Shown: positions 24,704 through 33,979 of the stretch, one piece after another
How positions within the stretch are numbered: position 1 is the stretch's first letter
Layout: the number at the start of each line of letters is the position of its first letter
NCBI RefSeq assembly: GCF_022682305.1
Contig: NZ_CP093529.1
Location: forward strand, 248,001-312,000
Length of the DNA stretch: 64,000 nucleotides
Direction: 5' to 3'
From: Shinella zoogloeoides
Lineage (GTDB): Bacteria; Pseudomonadota; Alphaproteobacteria; Rhizobiales; Rhizobiaceae
Notes under the pieces: model-generated
The model's database searches: none
What the model was told of the DNA's origin: nothing
What the model saw: the letters and a program-made list of their open reading frames with translations, nothing else
Translations under genes and position numbers: made by a program

Positions 24704-26134
24704 ATGACCCAGCCGACCGCGGCGACAAAGGACGATGCCCGCGCCCTTCTCGACGGCCAGCGCCGGGCCTTCCTGCGGGAGGGGCCGCCGGATATCCGCC
24801 AGCGCAAGGCCGCCCTTGCGCGGCTGCGGGCCGCGGTGCTTGCCCACCGCGCCACGGTGGCGGAGGCGATCAGTGCCGATTTCGGACATCGCTCGCGCCA
24901 CGAGACCGATCTCATGGAGGTCTTCGGCGTCGTTCAGTCGATCGACTATCTCCGCCGCAACCTTTCCCGTTTCATGAAGCCGGAGCGCCGGCATGTCGGG
25001 CTGTTCTACCGGGCAGGCCGGGCCTATGTGGAATACCAGCCGAAAGGCGTCGTCGGCGTGATGGCGCCATGGAATTATCCCTTCTCGCTGTCCCTCATCC
25101 CGCTCGCAACCGCCCTTGCCGCCGGTAACCGGGTGATGTTGAAACCCTCCGAGCTGACCCCGCGCACGAGCGCGGCGATGCAGCGCATGCTCGCGGAGAT
25201 ATTCACGCCCGAGGAGGTGTCCGTGGTGCTCGGCGGGCCGGAGGTCGGCGCGGCCTTCAGCGCCTTGCCCTTCGATCATCTGCTCTTCACCGGCAGCACG
25301 GATGTCGGCCGCAAGGTCATGATGGCGGCGGGCGGGAACCTGGTGCCGCTGACCCTGGAACTCGGCGGCAAAAGCCCGGTCATCGTCGCGCGCGGCCATG
25401 CCGGCGAGCGGACCCTCGACAGCATCGTCTTCGGCAAGCTCTCGAATAGCGGCCAGACCTGCGTCGCACCGGATTATGCGCTTGTCCACGAGGACGACCT
25501 TGCGGCTTTCGTCGAAGGGTATGGCAAGGCCGTCGCCCGCGCCTATCCCGCCGGGCCGGCGAGCGACGACTATACGTCCATCGTCAGCGACCGGCACTTC
25601 GCGCGATTGCAGGGGCTTCTCGACGACGCGCGCGACAGGGGCGCGCAGGTGACAGCAGTCGGCGCGCGGCCCGAGACGGCTGCGACCCGGCCACGCACGC
25701 TCGCCCCGACGCTGGTCCTCAATGCCGGCGACGACGCTGCCGTCATGCGCGAGGAGATCTTCGGCCCGATCCTGCCTGTGCGCGCCTATCGCACGCTCGA
25801 CGAGGTGATCGATCACGTCAATGGCCGCCCACGCCCGCTGGCGCTCTACTATTTCGGTGAGGAGGACGGCGACTGCGCGCGTCTGCTGCGGCGGACGACA
25901 TCCGGCAATGTCGGCATCAACAACACGATGATCCACGTCGCGCAGGACGACCTGCCCTTCGGGGGCATCGGCCCAAGCGGCATGGGCGCCTATCACGGTC
26001 CCGAGGGTTTCCGCGCGATGAGCCACGCCAAGGGCGTCTTCGTCCAGGGGCGCTGGAACCTGCCGCGCCTCCTGCGCCCGCCATTCGGCAGGCTGGTGGA
26101 GAGGGCGCTGGCCGTGACGCTGGGGAAGCGGTAG
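24704..26134 (+). CDS. calB: Coniferyl-type aldehyde dehydrogenase
   Basis: A 476-residue NAD(P)-dependent aldehyde dehydrogenase of the short, coniferyl-aldehyde/fatty-aldehyde subgroup. It has VVGVMAPWNYPFSLSL for cofactor and active-site binding, the general base Glu219 in LTLELGGKSP and the nucleophile Cys253 in SNSGQTCVAPDY. The start at 24704 follows GGAGAAAGC; upstream frame extension is rejected. With the old-yellow-enzyme homologue it suggests detoxification or catabolism of unsaturated or aromatic aldehydes. The substrate is inferred only from the family. Confidence 0.85.
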   Translation: MTQPTAATKDDARALLDGQRRAFLREGPPDIRQRKAALARLRAAVLAHRATVAEAISADFGHRSRHETDLMEVFGVVQSIDYLRRNLSRFMKPERRHVGLFYRAGRAYVEYQPKGVVGVMAPWNYPFSLSLIPLATALAAGNRVMLKPSELTPRTSAAMQRMLAEIFTPEEVSVVLGGPEVGAAFSALPFDHLLFTGSTDVGRKVMMAAGGNLVPLTLELGGKSPVIVARGHAGERTLDSIVFGKLSNSGQTCVAPDYALVHEDDLAAFVEGYGKAVARAYPAGPASDDYTSIVSDRHFARLQGLLDDARDRGAQVTAVGARPETAATRPRTLAPTLVLNAGDDAAVMREEIFGPILPVRAYRTLDEVIDHVNGRPRPLALYYFGEEDGDCARLLRRTTSGNVGINNTMIHVAQDDLPFGGIGPSGMGAYHGPEGFRAMSHAKGVFVQGRWNLPRLLRPPFGRLVERALAVTLGKR

Positions 26135-26145
26135 GGGCTGCTGCG

Positions 26146-27075
26146 TCAGGGGCCGACGCGCAGGATCTCGGCCTCGATCAGCGAGAGGAAGCGCTGCGCC
26201 AATGGAGAGAGCAACGCATCCTTGTTGAGGATGATGTTGTAGGCCGGCACGCTGACGCGGCGGGCCATGTCGAGCGTGACGATGCGTGCGCTGAGGTCTT
26301 CCGCCATCAGAAGATTGGCGACCTCGCGCGCGAAGGGGGCGATGGCGTCGGTGCGCGAGACCGTTGTCAGCGTCAGCAGGACGGAGGCGGAATAGGTGAC
26401 GCGCTCCGGGAAGTCGGCGCGGTCGGCGCGGAAGGCTTCGGCGACCGTCGACCAGATCGGCGAGCCGGCCGGCTGGATGATCCAGTCGTAGGGCGAGAGA
26501 TCGCTAAAGCCGAGCTGTTCGCGCCCGGCAAGCGGATGCTCGTCCCGCACGGCGAAGCTCAATATCTCCTCCCCGATCGGCCGCACGTCGTAGGCGGCCG
26601 GATCGTCGGCCGCGCTTACCCGCGCCAGGACGAAATCGTATTCGCCGGCCCGCATGCGCTGCATCAGGGTCAGGCTCGGCTCGACATCCACCTGCAACTG
26701 GGCATGCGGCGCCTGCGCGCGCAGCGCCAGCGAGGCCGGCAGGGCATAGGCGACGGCGGCGGCCGTCACCGCGCCGATCCGGACCCGGCCGCGCAGGCCG
26801 TCCGCCACCTCCTGCATGTCGCGGCCGATGTTCTCCACCTCCGCGACGACGCGGTTGGCGCGGGCCGCCAGCACGTTGCCGAACTCGTTGAAGACGAAGC
26901 CGTGCGCATTGCGGGTGCATATCTGCCGGCCGACCAGCGCCTCGATCTCGGCGAGCGTGCGCGAGGCGGCCGGCTGCGAGATGTTCATCTCCTCGGCGGC
27001 AAGGCTGAGCTTGCCCTTGCGCTTGAGGGCGGCGAGGAAACGGAGCTGGTTGAGCTTGAGGTAATGGGCTTTCAT
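26146..27075 (-). CDS. LysR-family transcriptional regulator
   Basis: A 309-residue LysR regulator with the helix-turn-helix LAAEEMNISQPAASRTLAEI and a full effector domain. It lies on the same strand as, and 77 bp after, the amidase gene, and ends 11 bp from the convergent aldehyde dehydrogenase. A sequence with two TGCA half-sites (27106-27120) lies just upstream of its start. It may control the amidase/agmatine genes or itself; the other LysR gene at 31507 is the better candidate for agmatine deiminase. Confidence 0.88.
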   Translation of the reverse strand: MKAHYLKLNQLRFLAALKRKGKLSLAAEEMNISQPAASRTLAEIEALVGRQICTRNAHGFVFNEFGNVLAARANRVVAEVENIGRDMQEVADGLRGRVRIGAVTAAAVAYALPASLALRAQAPHAQLQVDVEPSLTLMQRMRAGEYDFVLARVSAADDPAAYDVRPIGEEILSFAVRDEHPLAGREQLGFSDLSPYDWIIQPAGSPIWSTVAEAFRADRADFPERVTYSASVLLTLTTVSRTDAIAPFAREVANLLMAEDLSARIVTLDMARRVSVPAYNIILNKDALLSPLAQRFLSLIEAEILRVGP

Positions 27076-27152
27076 GCCGCCAGCCTAGTGCCGGCGGTAT
27101 CATGATGCAATTGATATGCAGGGATGCCTGCGGATGATCCGGCCGGTATGTG

Positions 27153-29150
27153 TCAGGCCGTCCCACCGGCGATGGCATAGGCGGCGGCGCCCGGCGCGCA
27201 GGCGATGACGATGTGGCCGTAGGGTGCGCGCCATTCGCTGTGGGGGTGAGTGTTTTCCGGCAGGTCGAGGCTCGCGGTGGCCAGTGCGCCGGCCTGTTCG
27301 AAGACGACGGGTTCGCCGTTGACCGTCAGCCAGAGCAGCGGAGCTTCGCTTTGCGCCCGGATCGTCAGGCGCTGGCATCCGGGACCGGCGGAGGTGGCCG
27401 TTACGGTGAGCTGCAGGTCGGCTGCGTCCGGCAGGGCAGGCCCGGCGGCGGGCAGGGCGGCAAGCTCCGGCGTTCGCGGCGGCGTTTCGCGGTAGCGGCC
27501 GGTTCGTTCGAAGGCGCAGGCATAGGCCAGCAGCGCCGTGTCGTCCCACGCCCGGCCGGCGAAGGTCAGGCCCGCCGGCATGGCGATATCGTCCAGCATG
27601 CCCATGGGGACGGTCACCGTCGGGATGCCGAGATGGCGGATCGCCAGATTGCCGTTGGCGACCCAGGTGCCGTTGCGCCAGGTGAGGTCGGCGGATGCGG
27701 GGTTCACGTCGGCATCCGCCGGGCCGATATCGGCGACGGCCGGGAAGATCACCGCGTCGAGCCCCAGTTCGTCCATCCAGGCCTCAAGGTCGATGCGCCG
27801 GGTCTCCTCCAGTCCGCGCAGCCCTTCGGCAAGCTCCGGTATGTCCTCGAACGTGGCGACCGGATGGTTCCGTATGTGGGCGGGGTAGTCGGCGATATGG
27901 TCGTCGAAGCCCTGATAGCGGTCGGGCAGGCTGCCCGCAGGCGCGGGGAAGATACGCGCGCCGTCGACATCGGCGAGCCGCGACAGCGCCGGATCGGCGT
28001 TGGCCGTCAGAAAATCGTCCCAGGCCCAGGCGGAAAGATCGACGATCTCACGCCGGAGATAGGCTGCGGAGACGAGGCCGCGCGTCGCGGTGGTCGGCGC
28101 GCCGGGGCGGTCGCCCTCGTAGTTGCTGACGACGGGGAAATCGGTCACCACGACCTCGGCCCCAGCCGCCTCGAGGGCGGCGCGCGCGGCCATGCACAGG
28201 GCGAGCATCGAGGGGCGGGTGTCGATCCGCTGGCCGGTCGCGCCGCCGATGCCTACCTTCCCGCCGGTGCCCGCCTGCGGGTCGGCGTTGATATACATTG
28301 CCGGCAGGCCGAAACGCTTGCCCGCAAGGTTCGCCGTGCCGGCGATCGCGGCGTAGGACGGCGGGCGGATGGTAGAGACCTTGGGGATGGGAACCCAGGT
28401 CTGGCGGCGCCAGAGGTCGCCGCGGCTTTCCGGATCGTCGGCGACGATGATGTCGAGCAGTTCCAGCATGTCCGCCATCGAGCGGCTGTGCGGCACCACG
28501 ACATCCATGGTCGGCACGAGCGGCCAGTTGCCGCGCACCGAGATGACACCCCGGCTCGGCGTATAGGCGCAAAGCCCGTTGTTGGCGGCGGGTGCGCGCC
28601 CGCTCGACCAGGTCTCCTCGCCAAGCCCGAAGGCTGCGAAGCTCGCAGCGGTCGCGGTGCCTGAGCCGTTCGAGGAACCGGAGCCGAAGGCGGCCGTCAG
28701 GTAGTCCGCGTTGTAGGGGGATTCCGCGCGGCCGTAGACGCCGCGCTGCATGCCGCCATTGGCCATCGGCGGCATGTTCGTCAGGCCGATCAGCACGGCG
28801 CCCGCCGCCCGCAGGCGAGAGATCGCAAAGGCGTCCTCCGTCGCGATGAGATCGGCGAAGGCGGGCGAGCCGGATGCGACGCTCAACCCTTTCACCTTGT
28901 AGCTGTCCTTGGCGGTATAGGGGATGCCGTCGAGCGGGCCGAGACTTGTCCCGCGCGCGCGGCGCAGGTCCGCGGCGCGTGCCTCGGCGAACATGTCGGG
29001 ATTGAGGACCGGCACGGCATTGAGGGCGATGCCGTGCCGGTCGTAATGCGCGATGCGGTTCAGATAGGCGGCCACGAGACCGACGCTGGTTGCCCGCCCC
29101 GTTTGCAGTGCTTCGCGCAATTCACCGATCGAGGCTTCGACGACGTTCAT
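27153..29150 (-). CDS. Amidase-signature family hydrolase with C-terminal extension
   Basis: A 665-residue cytosolic amidase, larger than the usual 450-500 residues because of an insertion and a C-terminal beta-rich domain (about residues 555-665). The Ser-cisSer-Lys triad is recognisable: Lys in IPYTAKDSYKVKG, cis-Ser in FGSGSSNGSGTATAAS, and the nucleophile in EETWSSGRAPA, where the usual Gly-Gly before Ser is Trp-Ser. The start at 29150 has GGGAGGG upstream. It is co-directional with a PotF-like protein and agmatine deiminase, so it may hydrolyse N-carbamoylputrescine or another amide; that is inference. Confidence 0.82.
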   Translation of the reverse strand: MNVVEASIGELREALQTGRATSVGLVAAYLNRIAHYDRHGIALNAVPVLNPDMFAEARAADLRRARGTSLGPLDGIPYTAKDSYKVKGLSVASGSPAFADLIATEDAFAISRLRAAGAVLIGLTNMPPMANGGMQRGVYGRAESPYNADYLTAAFGSGSSNGSGTATAASFAAFGLGEETWSSGRAPAANNGLCAYTPSRGVISVRGNWPLVPTMDVVVPHSRSMADMLELLDIIVADDPESRGDLWRRQTWVPIPKVSTIRPPSYAAIAGTANLAGKRFGLPAMYINADPQAGTGGKVGIGGATGQRIDTRPSMLALCMAARAALEAAGAEVVVTDFPVVSNYEGDRPGAPTTATRGLVSAAYLRREIVDLSAWAWDDFLTANADPALSRLADVDGARIFPAPAGSLPDRYQGFDDHIADYPAHIRNHPVATFEDIPELAEGLRGLEETRRIDLEAWMDELGLDAVIFPAVADIGPADADVNPASADLTWRNGTWVANGNLAIRHLGIPTVTVPMGMLDDIAMPAGLTFAGRAWDDTALLAYACAFERTGRYRETPPRTPELAALPAAGPALPDAADLQLTVTATSAGPGCQRLTIRAQSEAPLLWLTVNGEPVVFEQAGALATASLDLPENTHPHSEWRAPYGHIVIACAPGAAAYAIAGGTA

Positions 29151-29252
29151 GGATGCCCTCCCGCAGGCGCTCTGTTTCCGGCTCCGCCCGGTTCTAGCCC
29201 CGGGTCTTCTCGCCGGCAATGTTCCTTTTGGCGTATAGGCCGGCCGCTATGG

Positions 29253-30338
29253 CTAGCGCAGTCCCTTCGCCCGATCCCAGGCCTGCGACCATAGTTTCAG
29301 GGCCTTCTGGTCCAGTGCCTTCGGCAGGTGCAGGCGCTTCTGCTCTTCCTCGGAGGGATAGAGGTCCGGATTGGTCCGCAGCTTTTCATCGAGGAGGGCG
29401 AGCGCCATCTTGTTGGCGGTGGAGAACCCCGTCTCCGTGGCCGCGGCGGCGGCGATCTCCGGCCGCAGGAAGAAATCGATGAAGGCATGGGCGGCCTGGG
29501 GGTGGGGTGCGTCGGCGGGGATGGCAAGCACGTCGGACCAGACGAGATTTCCTTCCTTTGCGAGACGGTAGGCGATGCTGAAGGGCTTGCCCGCCTCTTT
29601 CGCCCGGCTGCTGGCGATCAGCATGTCGCCGGAAAAGCCGATGGCGAGGCAGAGGTCGCCGTCGGCGAGGTCGTTGACATAGCTGGAGCTGTGGAACTTG
29701 CGCACATAGGGGCGGACCCGGGAGACCACCTCCACCGCCTTCTCCAGTTCGTCCCTGTCGGTCGTGTCGGGGTTCAGCCCGAGATAGATGAGGGCGAGGC
29801 CCAGAACCTGCTCGGCATCGTCGAGCATGCCGACGCCGCAGGAGGCGAACTTCTCGACCACGGCCGGGTCGAAGACCATGCGCAGGGAATCGACTGGCGC
29901 ATCGGGCATGATCGCCTGCACCTTCTCCACATTGTAGCCGACGCCGGTCGTGCCCCACATCCACGGCACGTTATGGGCGTTGCCGGCATCGACGGCGGCG
30001 CCCCGGGCGAGGGCCGCCGGGTCGAGATTGTCGAGGTTGGAGAGCCGGGCGCGATCCAGCGGCGTCCAGATGCCGACGGGGAGCTGGCGCAGGAAATGAG
30101 GCGAGAGGTTGACGGTCACGAGGTCGTAGCCCGAATTGCCGGTCAACAGCTTGGTCTCGACGATGTCGTTGGAATCGAACACGTCGTAGGAGACCTTGAT
30201 GCCCGTCTCCTTTTCGAAGGCGGCAATGGACTGGGCGCTGAAATAGGATTCCCAGGAGTAGAGGTAGAGCACCTTCTCCTCCGCTCCTGCGGGGGCGGCG
30301 AAAAGGCATGCGGCGGCGAGCGCGAGCCAGCGTTTCAT
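29253..30338 (-). CDS. Polyamine-type (PotD/PotF) periplasmic binding protein, orphan
   Basis: A 361-residue binding protein with signal peptide MKRWLALAAACLFAAPAGAE. The mature part starts KVLYLYSWESYFSAQSIAAF, and GNSGYDLVTVNLSPHFLRQL and WMWGTTGVGYN are PotD/PotF landmarks. It would bind putrescine, spermidine or agmatine in the periplasm. The start at 30338 follows GGAGAAAG; a long in-frame extension upstream would hide the signal peptide. No permease or ATPase gene accompanies it here, so it needs components from another locus, or serves as a sensor. Confidence 0.87.
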   Translation of the reverse strand: MKRWLALAAACLFAAPAGAEEKVLYLYSWESYFSAQSIAAFEKETGIKVSYDVFDSNDIVETKLLTGNSGYDLVTVNLSPHFLRQLPVGIWTPLDRARLSNLDNLDPAALARGAAVDAGNAHNVPWMWGTTGVGYNVEKVQAIMPDAPVDSLRMVFDPAVVEKFASCGVGMLDDAEQVLGLALIYLGLNPDTTDRDELEKAVEVVSRVRPYVRKFHSSSYVNDLADGDLCLAIGFSGDMLIASSRAKEAGKPFSIAYRLAKEGNLVWSDVLAIPADAPHPQAAHAFIDFFLRPEIAAAAATETGFSTANKMALALLDEKLRTNPDLYPSEEEQKRLHLPKALDQKALKLWSQAWDRAKGLR

Positions 30339-30387
30339 CGTCTTTCTCCGTTTCTGATAGGGTCTCGGTCTGGCAGTCGCCGTATGG

Positions 30388-31410
30388 CTACAGCGGCTGT
30401 TCCTGTGTGATGCAATGGATCGCGCCCCCGGCGGGAACGACGGCGCCGACATCGACGGTGACGATGCGCCGGTCCGGGAAGGCGCGGGCGACCGCCGCCC
30501 TGGCCTCATCGCTGGAAGACCGGCCGAAGGTCGGCATCACGACGCCGCCGTTGGCGAGGGCGAAATTGATGTAGGAGCGCGCGAAAATCTCGCTGGTCGC
30601 CTCCACGTCGTAGGCTTCCGGAATGGGGATGACCTCGAAGCTGCGTCCGCGCGCGTCGGTCTGGCTTTTCAGGGCCGCCAGGTTGTCGGCGAGGATGCGG
30701 CCGTGCAGGTCGTCGGGGTCGGGATTGTATTCGAACATCACGACGCCGGGCCGCACGAAGCAACACATGCCGTCGACATGGCCGTCCGTTTCCAGGTCGA
30801 GCGGGTCGCCGGGCAGCCAGACGACTTTTTCGAGATCGAGCATGCGCAGAAGCTCCTGTTCCACCCACGCCTTGGACAGGCCCGGATTGCGGTTGGGGTG
30901 GAGCAGGCTCGTTTCGGTGACGATCAGCGTACCGTCGCCGTCGCAGGCGAGCGAGCCACCCTCGCAGTGCAGGAAGGAGCGGACGATCTCTGCCTCCTCA
31001 TAGGCAAGCACCCGGCCTGCCAGCGCGTCGTCGGCGTCGTAGGGCTCGTGCTTGCGGCCCCAGGCGTTGAAGCGCCAGGAGACGCCGGAAAGCCCGCCAT
31101 CCTCCCGCTTCAGGAATGTCGGTCCGGAATCGCGGATCCAGCAATCGTCGATCGGCAGGGCGACGATCTCGATATCCGCGCCGAGCTGCGTCCGGGCGCT
31201 CTTGGTGTGGTCGGGATGGACCACCATGCTGACAGGCTCGAACTGGGCGATCGCCCTGGCCACATCGGCATAGGCCCGCTGCATGGCCGGCAGGGTCGCG
31301 CCGTAGAGATCCTTGCGGTGGGGCCAGGCCATCCAGGTCTTGGCGTGAGGTTCGAATTCGCCCGGCCGGCGGCGCTTCACCCGCGGCTTCGCCCGCATCG
31401 TCGTGTCCAT
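30388..31410 (-). CDS. aguA: Agmatine deiminase
   Basis: A 340-residue enzyme of the peptidylarginine-deiminase-like (guanidino-group modifying) superfamily, converting agmatine to N-carbamoylputrescine and ammonia. Landmarks are TWMAWPHRKDLY, PIDDCWIRDSGPTFL, HCEGGSLACDGDGTL, His211 in LETDGHVDGMCCF and the nucleophile Cys333 in PAGGAIHCITQEQPL. All known catalytic positions are kept. It is the first gene of a minus-strand set with the PotF-like protein and amidase, and is divergent from a LysR regulator 96 bp away. No nitrilase-type carbamoylputrescine amidase (AguB) is present. Confidence 0.9.
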   Translation of the reverse strand: MDTTMRAKPRVKRRRPGEFEPHAKTWMAWPHRKDLYGATLPAMQRAYADVARAIAQFEPVSMVVHPDHTKSARTQLGADIEIVALPIDDCWIRDSGPTFLKREDGGLSGVSWRFNAWGRKHEPYDADDALAGRVLAYEEAEIVRSFLHCEGGSLACDGDGTLIVTETSLLHPNRNPGLSKAWVEQELLRMLDLEKVVWLPGDPLDLETDGHVDGMCCFVRPGVVMFEYNPDPDDLHGRILADNLAALKSQTDARGRSFEVIPIPEAYDVEATSEIFARSYINFALANGGVVMPTFGRSSSDEARAAVARAFPDRRIVTVDVGAVVPAGGAIHCITQEQPL

Positions 31411-31475
31411 GATTGACTCCTATTCATGTATGACGCTCACTATCAGCCCGTTGGAGCGCGGATACAAACGAGAAG

Positions 31476-31496
31476 CATTCCTGTTTTTGATGAATG
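31476..31496. promoter_or_regulatory. Candidate LysR box, CATTC-N11-GAATG
   Basis: A perfect 5-bp inverted repeat with an 11-base spacer sits between agmatine deiminase and the divergent LysR gene. The spacing agrees with the T-N11-A rule of LysR binding sites. A separate 10-bp direct repeat TTCATGTATG occurs at 31423-31432 and 31500-31509, close to both start codons; its meaning is unclear. Confidence 0.45.
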
Positions 31497-31506
31497 GATT
31501 TCATGT

Positions 31507-32394
31507 ATGGTCAAGTTTCGCCATATCCCGCCGACCCAGTTCCTGAAGGGCTTCGAGGCGGCCGCGCGGCTCGAGAGCTTCAGTCGGGCGGCGGAGGAGG
31601 TCGGCCTGACGCAATCGGCAATCAGCCATCAGATGCGGTTGCTGGAGGGGCAGGTCGGCCAGCCCCTGTTCCTGCGCATCGGGCGGGAGGTGCGCCTGAC
31701 GGACGCCGGGCGCGACTATCATCGCACGGTGCGGCGCTGTCTGGAGATGCTGGAGGAAGGCTATCGGCGGCTGGAGCCGTATCGCAAGCCCGGTAGCGTC
31801 GTCATCTATGCGCCGCGTGGTGTCGCGCGGCGCTGGCTCCTGCCGCGCCTGCCGGCGCTGAAGGCGGCCGCGCCGGCCTGCGAACCCTGGCTGGACACGT
31901 CGGGCGCGGCGGTTGATTTCGATACGATGGAAGTGGATATCGCCATCGTCCATGCCCACGAGCCGCCCGTCGGCTGCGAAAGCCTTTTGCTTGCGCGCGA
32001 CCGCCTGTCGCCCGTCGCCGGGCCGGCGCTCGCCGGCACGCTCCGCGAACCGGCCGACATTCTGGGCGCGCCGCTGATCCACGAGGAAGGACCTGTCGGA
32101 TGGGCTGATTGGCTGGCGCAGGTGGGTATTACCCCGGCTGCCGTGTGGCGGGGAGTGAATTTCAGCGACGGCGATACCGCGCTCACCGCGGCTGAACTCG
32201 GTCAGGGCGTTGCCCTCGCCAGCCTGTTTCTCGCGCAGGACGCGCTGGCCGCCGGCATGCTTGCCCGGCCGTTCGGGGCAACGATGGAAACCGGGCGCTG
32301 CTGGTATGCCATATCCAGCCCGGCGCGTCTGAGGGACGAGGACGTGCGCGATGTCTGGCGCTGGCTGGGAACGCTGGCGCCGGAGGAGGCATGA
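31507..32394 (+). CDS. LysR-family regulator (GcvA-like), divergent from aguA
   Basis: A 295-residue LysR protein beginning MVKFRHIPPTQFLKGFEAAA with helix-turn-helix AAEEVGLTQSAISHQMRLLE and a conventional effector domain. The start at 31507 is taken from family alignment; the Shine-Dalgarno is poor. In-frame starts further upstream would cross the probable operator. Divergence from aguA suggests it senses agmatine or a product and controls that cassette. Confidence 0.87.
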   Translation: MVKFRHIPPTQFLKGFEAAARLESFSRAAEEVGLTQSAISHQMRLLEGQVGQPLFLRIGREVRLTDAGRDYHRTVRRCLEMLEEGYRRLEPYRKPGSVVIYAPRGVARRWLLPRLPALKAAAPACEPWLDTSGAAVDFDTMEVDIAIVHAHEPPVGCESLLLARDRLSPVAGPALAGTLREPADILGAPLIHEEGPVGWADWLAQVGITPAAVWRGVNFSDGDTALTAAELGQGVALASLFLAQDALAAGMLARPFGATMETGRCWYAISSPARLRDEDVRDVWRWLGTLAPEEA

Positions 32395-32406
32395 GCGACG
32401 CAGCCC

Positions 32407-33300
32407 TCAGCGGATGAAGAGCAGCCCCATGCCGACGACGACGAGGGCCGCGCCCGCCCAGGCCCCGGCGGCGGGGCGCTCGCCGGTCCTCAGCCAGAGC
32501 ATGGGCAGGATCAGCGCGGGGGAGGTGGCCGACAGGGTGGAGACGATGCCGACCTTGCCGCCGGAAAGCGCAAAGAGCAGCAGCGTCATGCCGACGGCGA
32601 GGGCGATGAGGCCGGTAAGCGCGGTCATGGCCGCGACCTTCAGCGTCAGCGGCCCCCTCGGCTTCACGGACGGGATCGGCAATTGCAGGAGGATGCTGAG
32701 GCAGAAGGCGGCGACGCCGACGCGCAGCAGCGAGGCGAGGACAGGGTCGATGCCGGTCGCCATGACCGGCCGGGCGACGATGGAGCCGATGGCCTGGCCC
32801 GTCGCCGCGCCGATACCAAGGGCCACGCCGATCCACAGCGGCCCCTTGACGGTCTCCCACTGGTGCATTTGCGCCCGGCGCTTGCCGAAGAGGATGGCGA
32901 GGAACACGCCCGCTGCGGTCACCGCGATGCCTGCCACGGCCAGCGGCGGCAACGTTTCGCCGAGCGCCAGCCAGCCGAGCAGCGCGGTGATCGGCGCATT
33001 GAGGGCGAAGAGGATGCCGGAGCGGCGCGGGCCGAGGCGATTGAGCGTTTCGAAAAGCAGCGTGTCGCCGATGAAGATGCCGATCAGCCCCGACAGGAGG
33101 AGCGGCCCGGCATTCGCCGGCTCCAGCTCGCGCCAGACGCCTGTGGCGAGCACATAGAGCGCCAGAAGGCCGGTGACGAAGATCTGGCGCGCCCGGTTGA
33201 AGGCCGGCGCGCCGAGATGGCTGGCCGGCCCGGCCGAGATCAGCCCCGTCACGGCCCAGCAGGTCGCGGCGCCCAGTGCAGCAAGTTCATGGATTGGCAT
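32407..33300 (-). CDS. EamA-family (DMT) membrane transporter
   Basis: A 297-residue inner-membrane protein with ten hydrophobic helices arranged as two EamA repeats (about residues 1-135 and 150-297). It begins MPIHELAALGAATCWAVTGL and ends LVVVGMGLLFIR. EamA proteins export amino acids or small metabolites. The start at 33300 has GGAAAA upstream. It converges on the LysR gene with a 12-bp gap and appears monocistronic. Confidence 0.88.
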   Translation of the reverse strand: MPIHELAALGAATCWAVTGLISAGPASHLGAPAFNRARQIFVTGLLALYVLATGVWRELEPANAGPLLLSGLIGIFIGDTLLFETLNRLGPRRSGILFALNAPITALLGWLALGETLPPLAVAGIAVTAAGVFLAILFGKRRAQMHQWETVKGPLWIGVALGIGAATGQAIGSIVARPVMATGIDPVLASLLRVGVAAFCLSILLQLPIPSVKPRGPLTLKVAAMTALTGLIALAVGMTLLLFALSGGKVGIVSTLSATSPALILPMLWLRTGERPAAGAWAGAALVVVGMGLLFIR

Positions 33301-33419
33301 GGTTTTCCGATATGTCGTCTGGCTCTGGCGATGGTTGTTGCGCCCGCGCACCGTTTAAGCGCGGCCGGGCAGGCCGCGTCCAGCGCCGTTTCCGTCAATC
33401 AACAGGGTGTTGGGCTCCC

Positions 33420-33818
33420 TCAGCCGGCGGCATAGTCGGCATCGGTGACGTGCTCCAGCCAGTCGACGACCTTGCCGTCCTTGACCTCCTGGAGCGCGAT
33501 ATGGGTCATGGCGACGGCCGGGGAGGCGCCGTGCCAGTGTTTTTCGCCCGGGGCGAACCAGACGACGTCGCCGGGGCGGATCTCCTCGACAGGCCCGCCC
33601 GCGCGCTGCACGCGGCCGAGGCCGGAGACGACGATGAGGGTCTGCCCGAGCGGGTGCGTATGCCAGGCGGTCCGCGCGCCCGGCTCGAAGGTCACCTGCG
33701 CGCCCTGGACCCGCTCCGCGTCGAAGGGGTTGCAGAGCGGATCGATGCGCACGGTTCCGGTGAACCAGGCCTCCGGGCCTTTCGCGGATGGGCGCGTTCC
33801 CGCGCGTAGAATGTCCAT
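33420..33818 (-). CDS. Small single-domain cupin protein
   Basis: A 132-residue metal-binding beta-barrel. Cupin motif 1 is [17 protein letters not shown] and motif 2 is [19 protein letters not shown], giving the usual His, His, Gln/Glu, His metal set. Similar proteins are annotated as quercetin-dioxygenase-like or as carboxymuconolactone-associated cupins; the reaction is unknown. It stands alone, divergent from the thiolase gene. Confidence 0.83.
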   Translation of the reverse strand: MDILRAGTRPSAKGPEAWFTGTVRIDPLCNPFDAERVQGAQVTFEPGARTAWHTHPLGQTLIVVSGLGRVQRAGGPVEEIRPGDVVWFAPGEKHWHGASPAVAMTHIALQEVKDGKVVDWLEHVTDADYAAG

Positions 33819-33979
33819 GGGCTCTCTCCTGTCGCTCGATGTGCCGGCCCAGTCTCTGGATAGCAGCGGGAGGCCGGCAAGAACAGCCCGCGCATCGTCA
33901 TGGCCGGCGGGATATGGTAGAACCGGCCGAAAGGCGGGCCGGCGGCGCCGTGCCGGAGCGATTGCGCGGGAGGTCTCGA

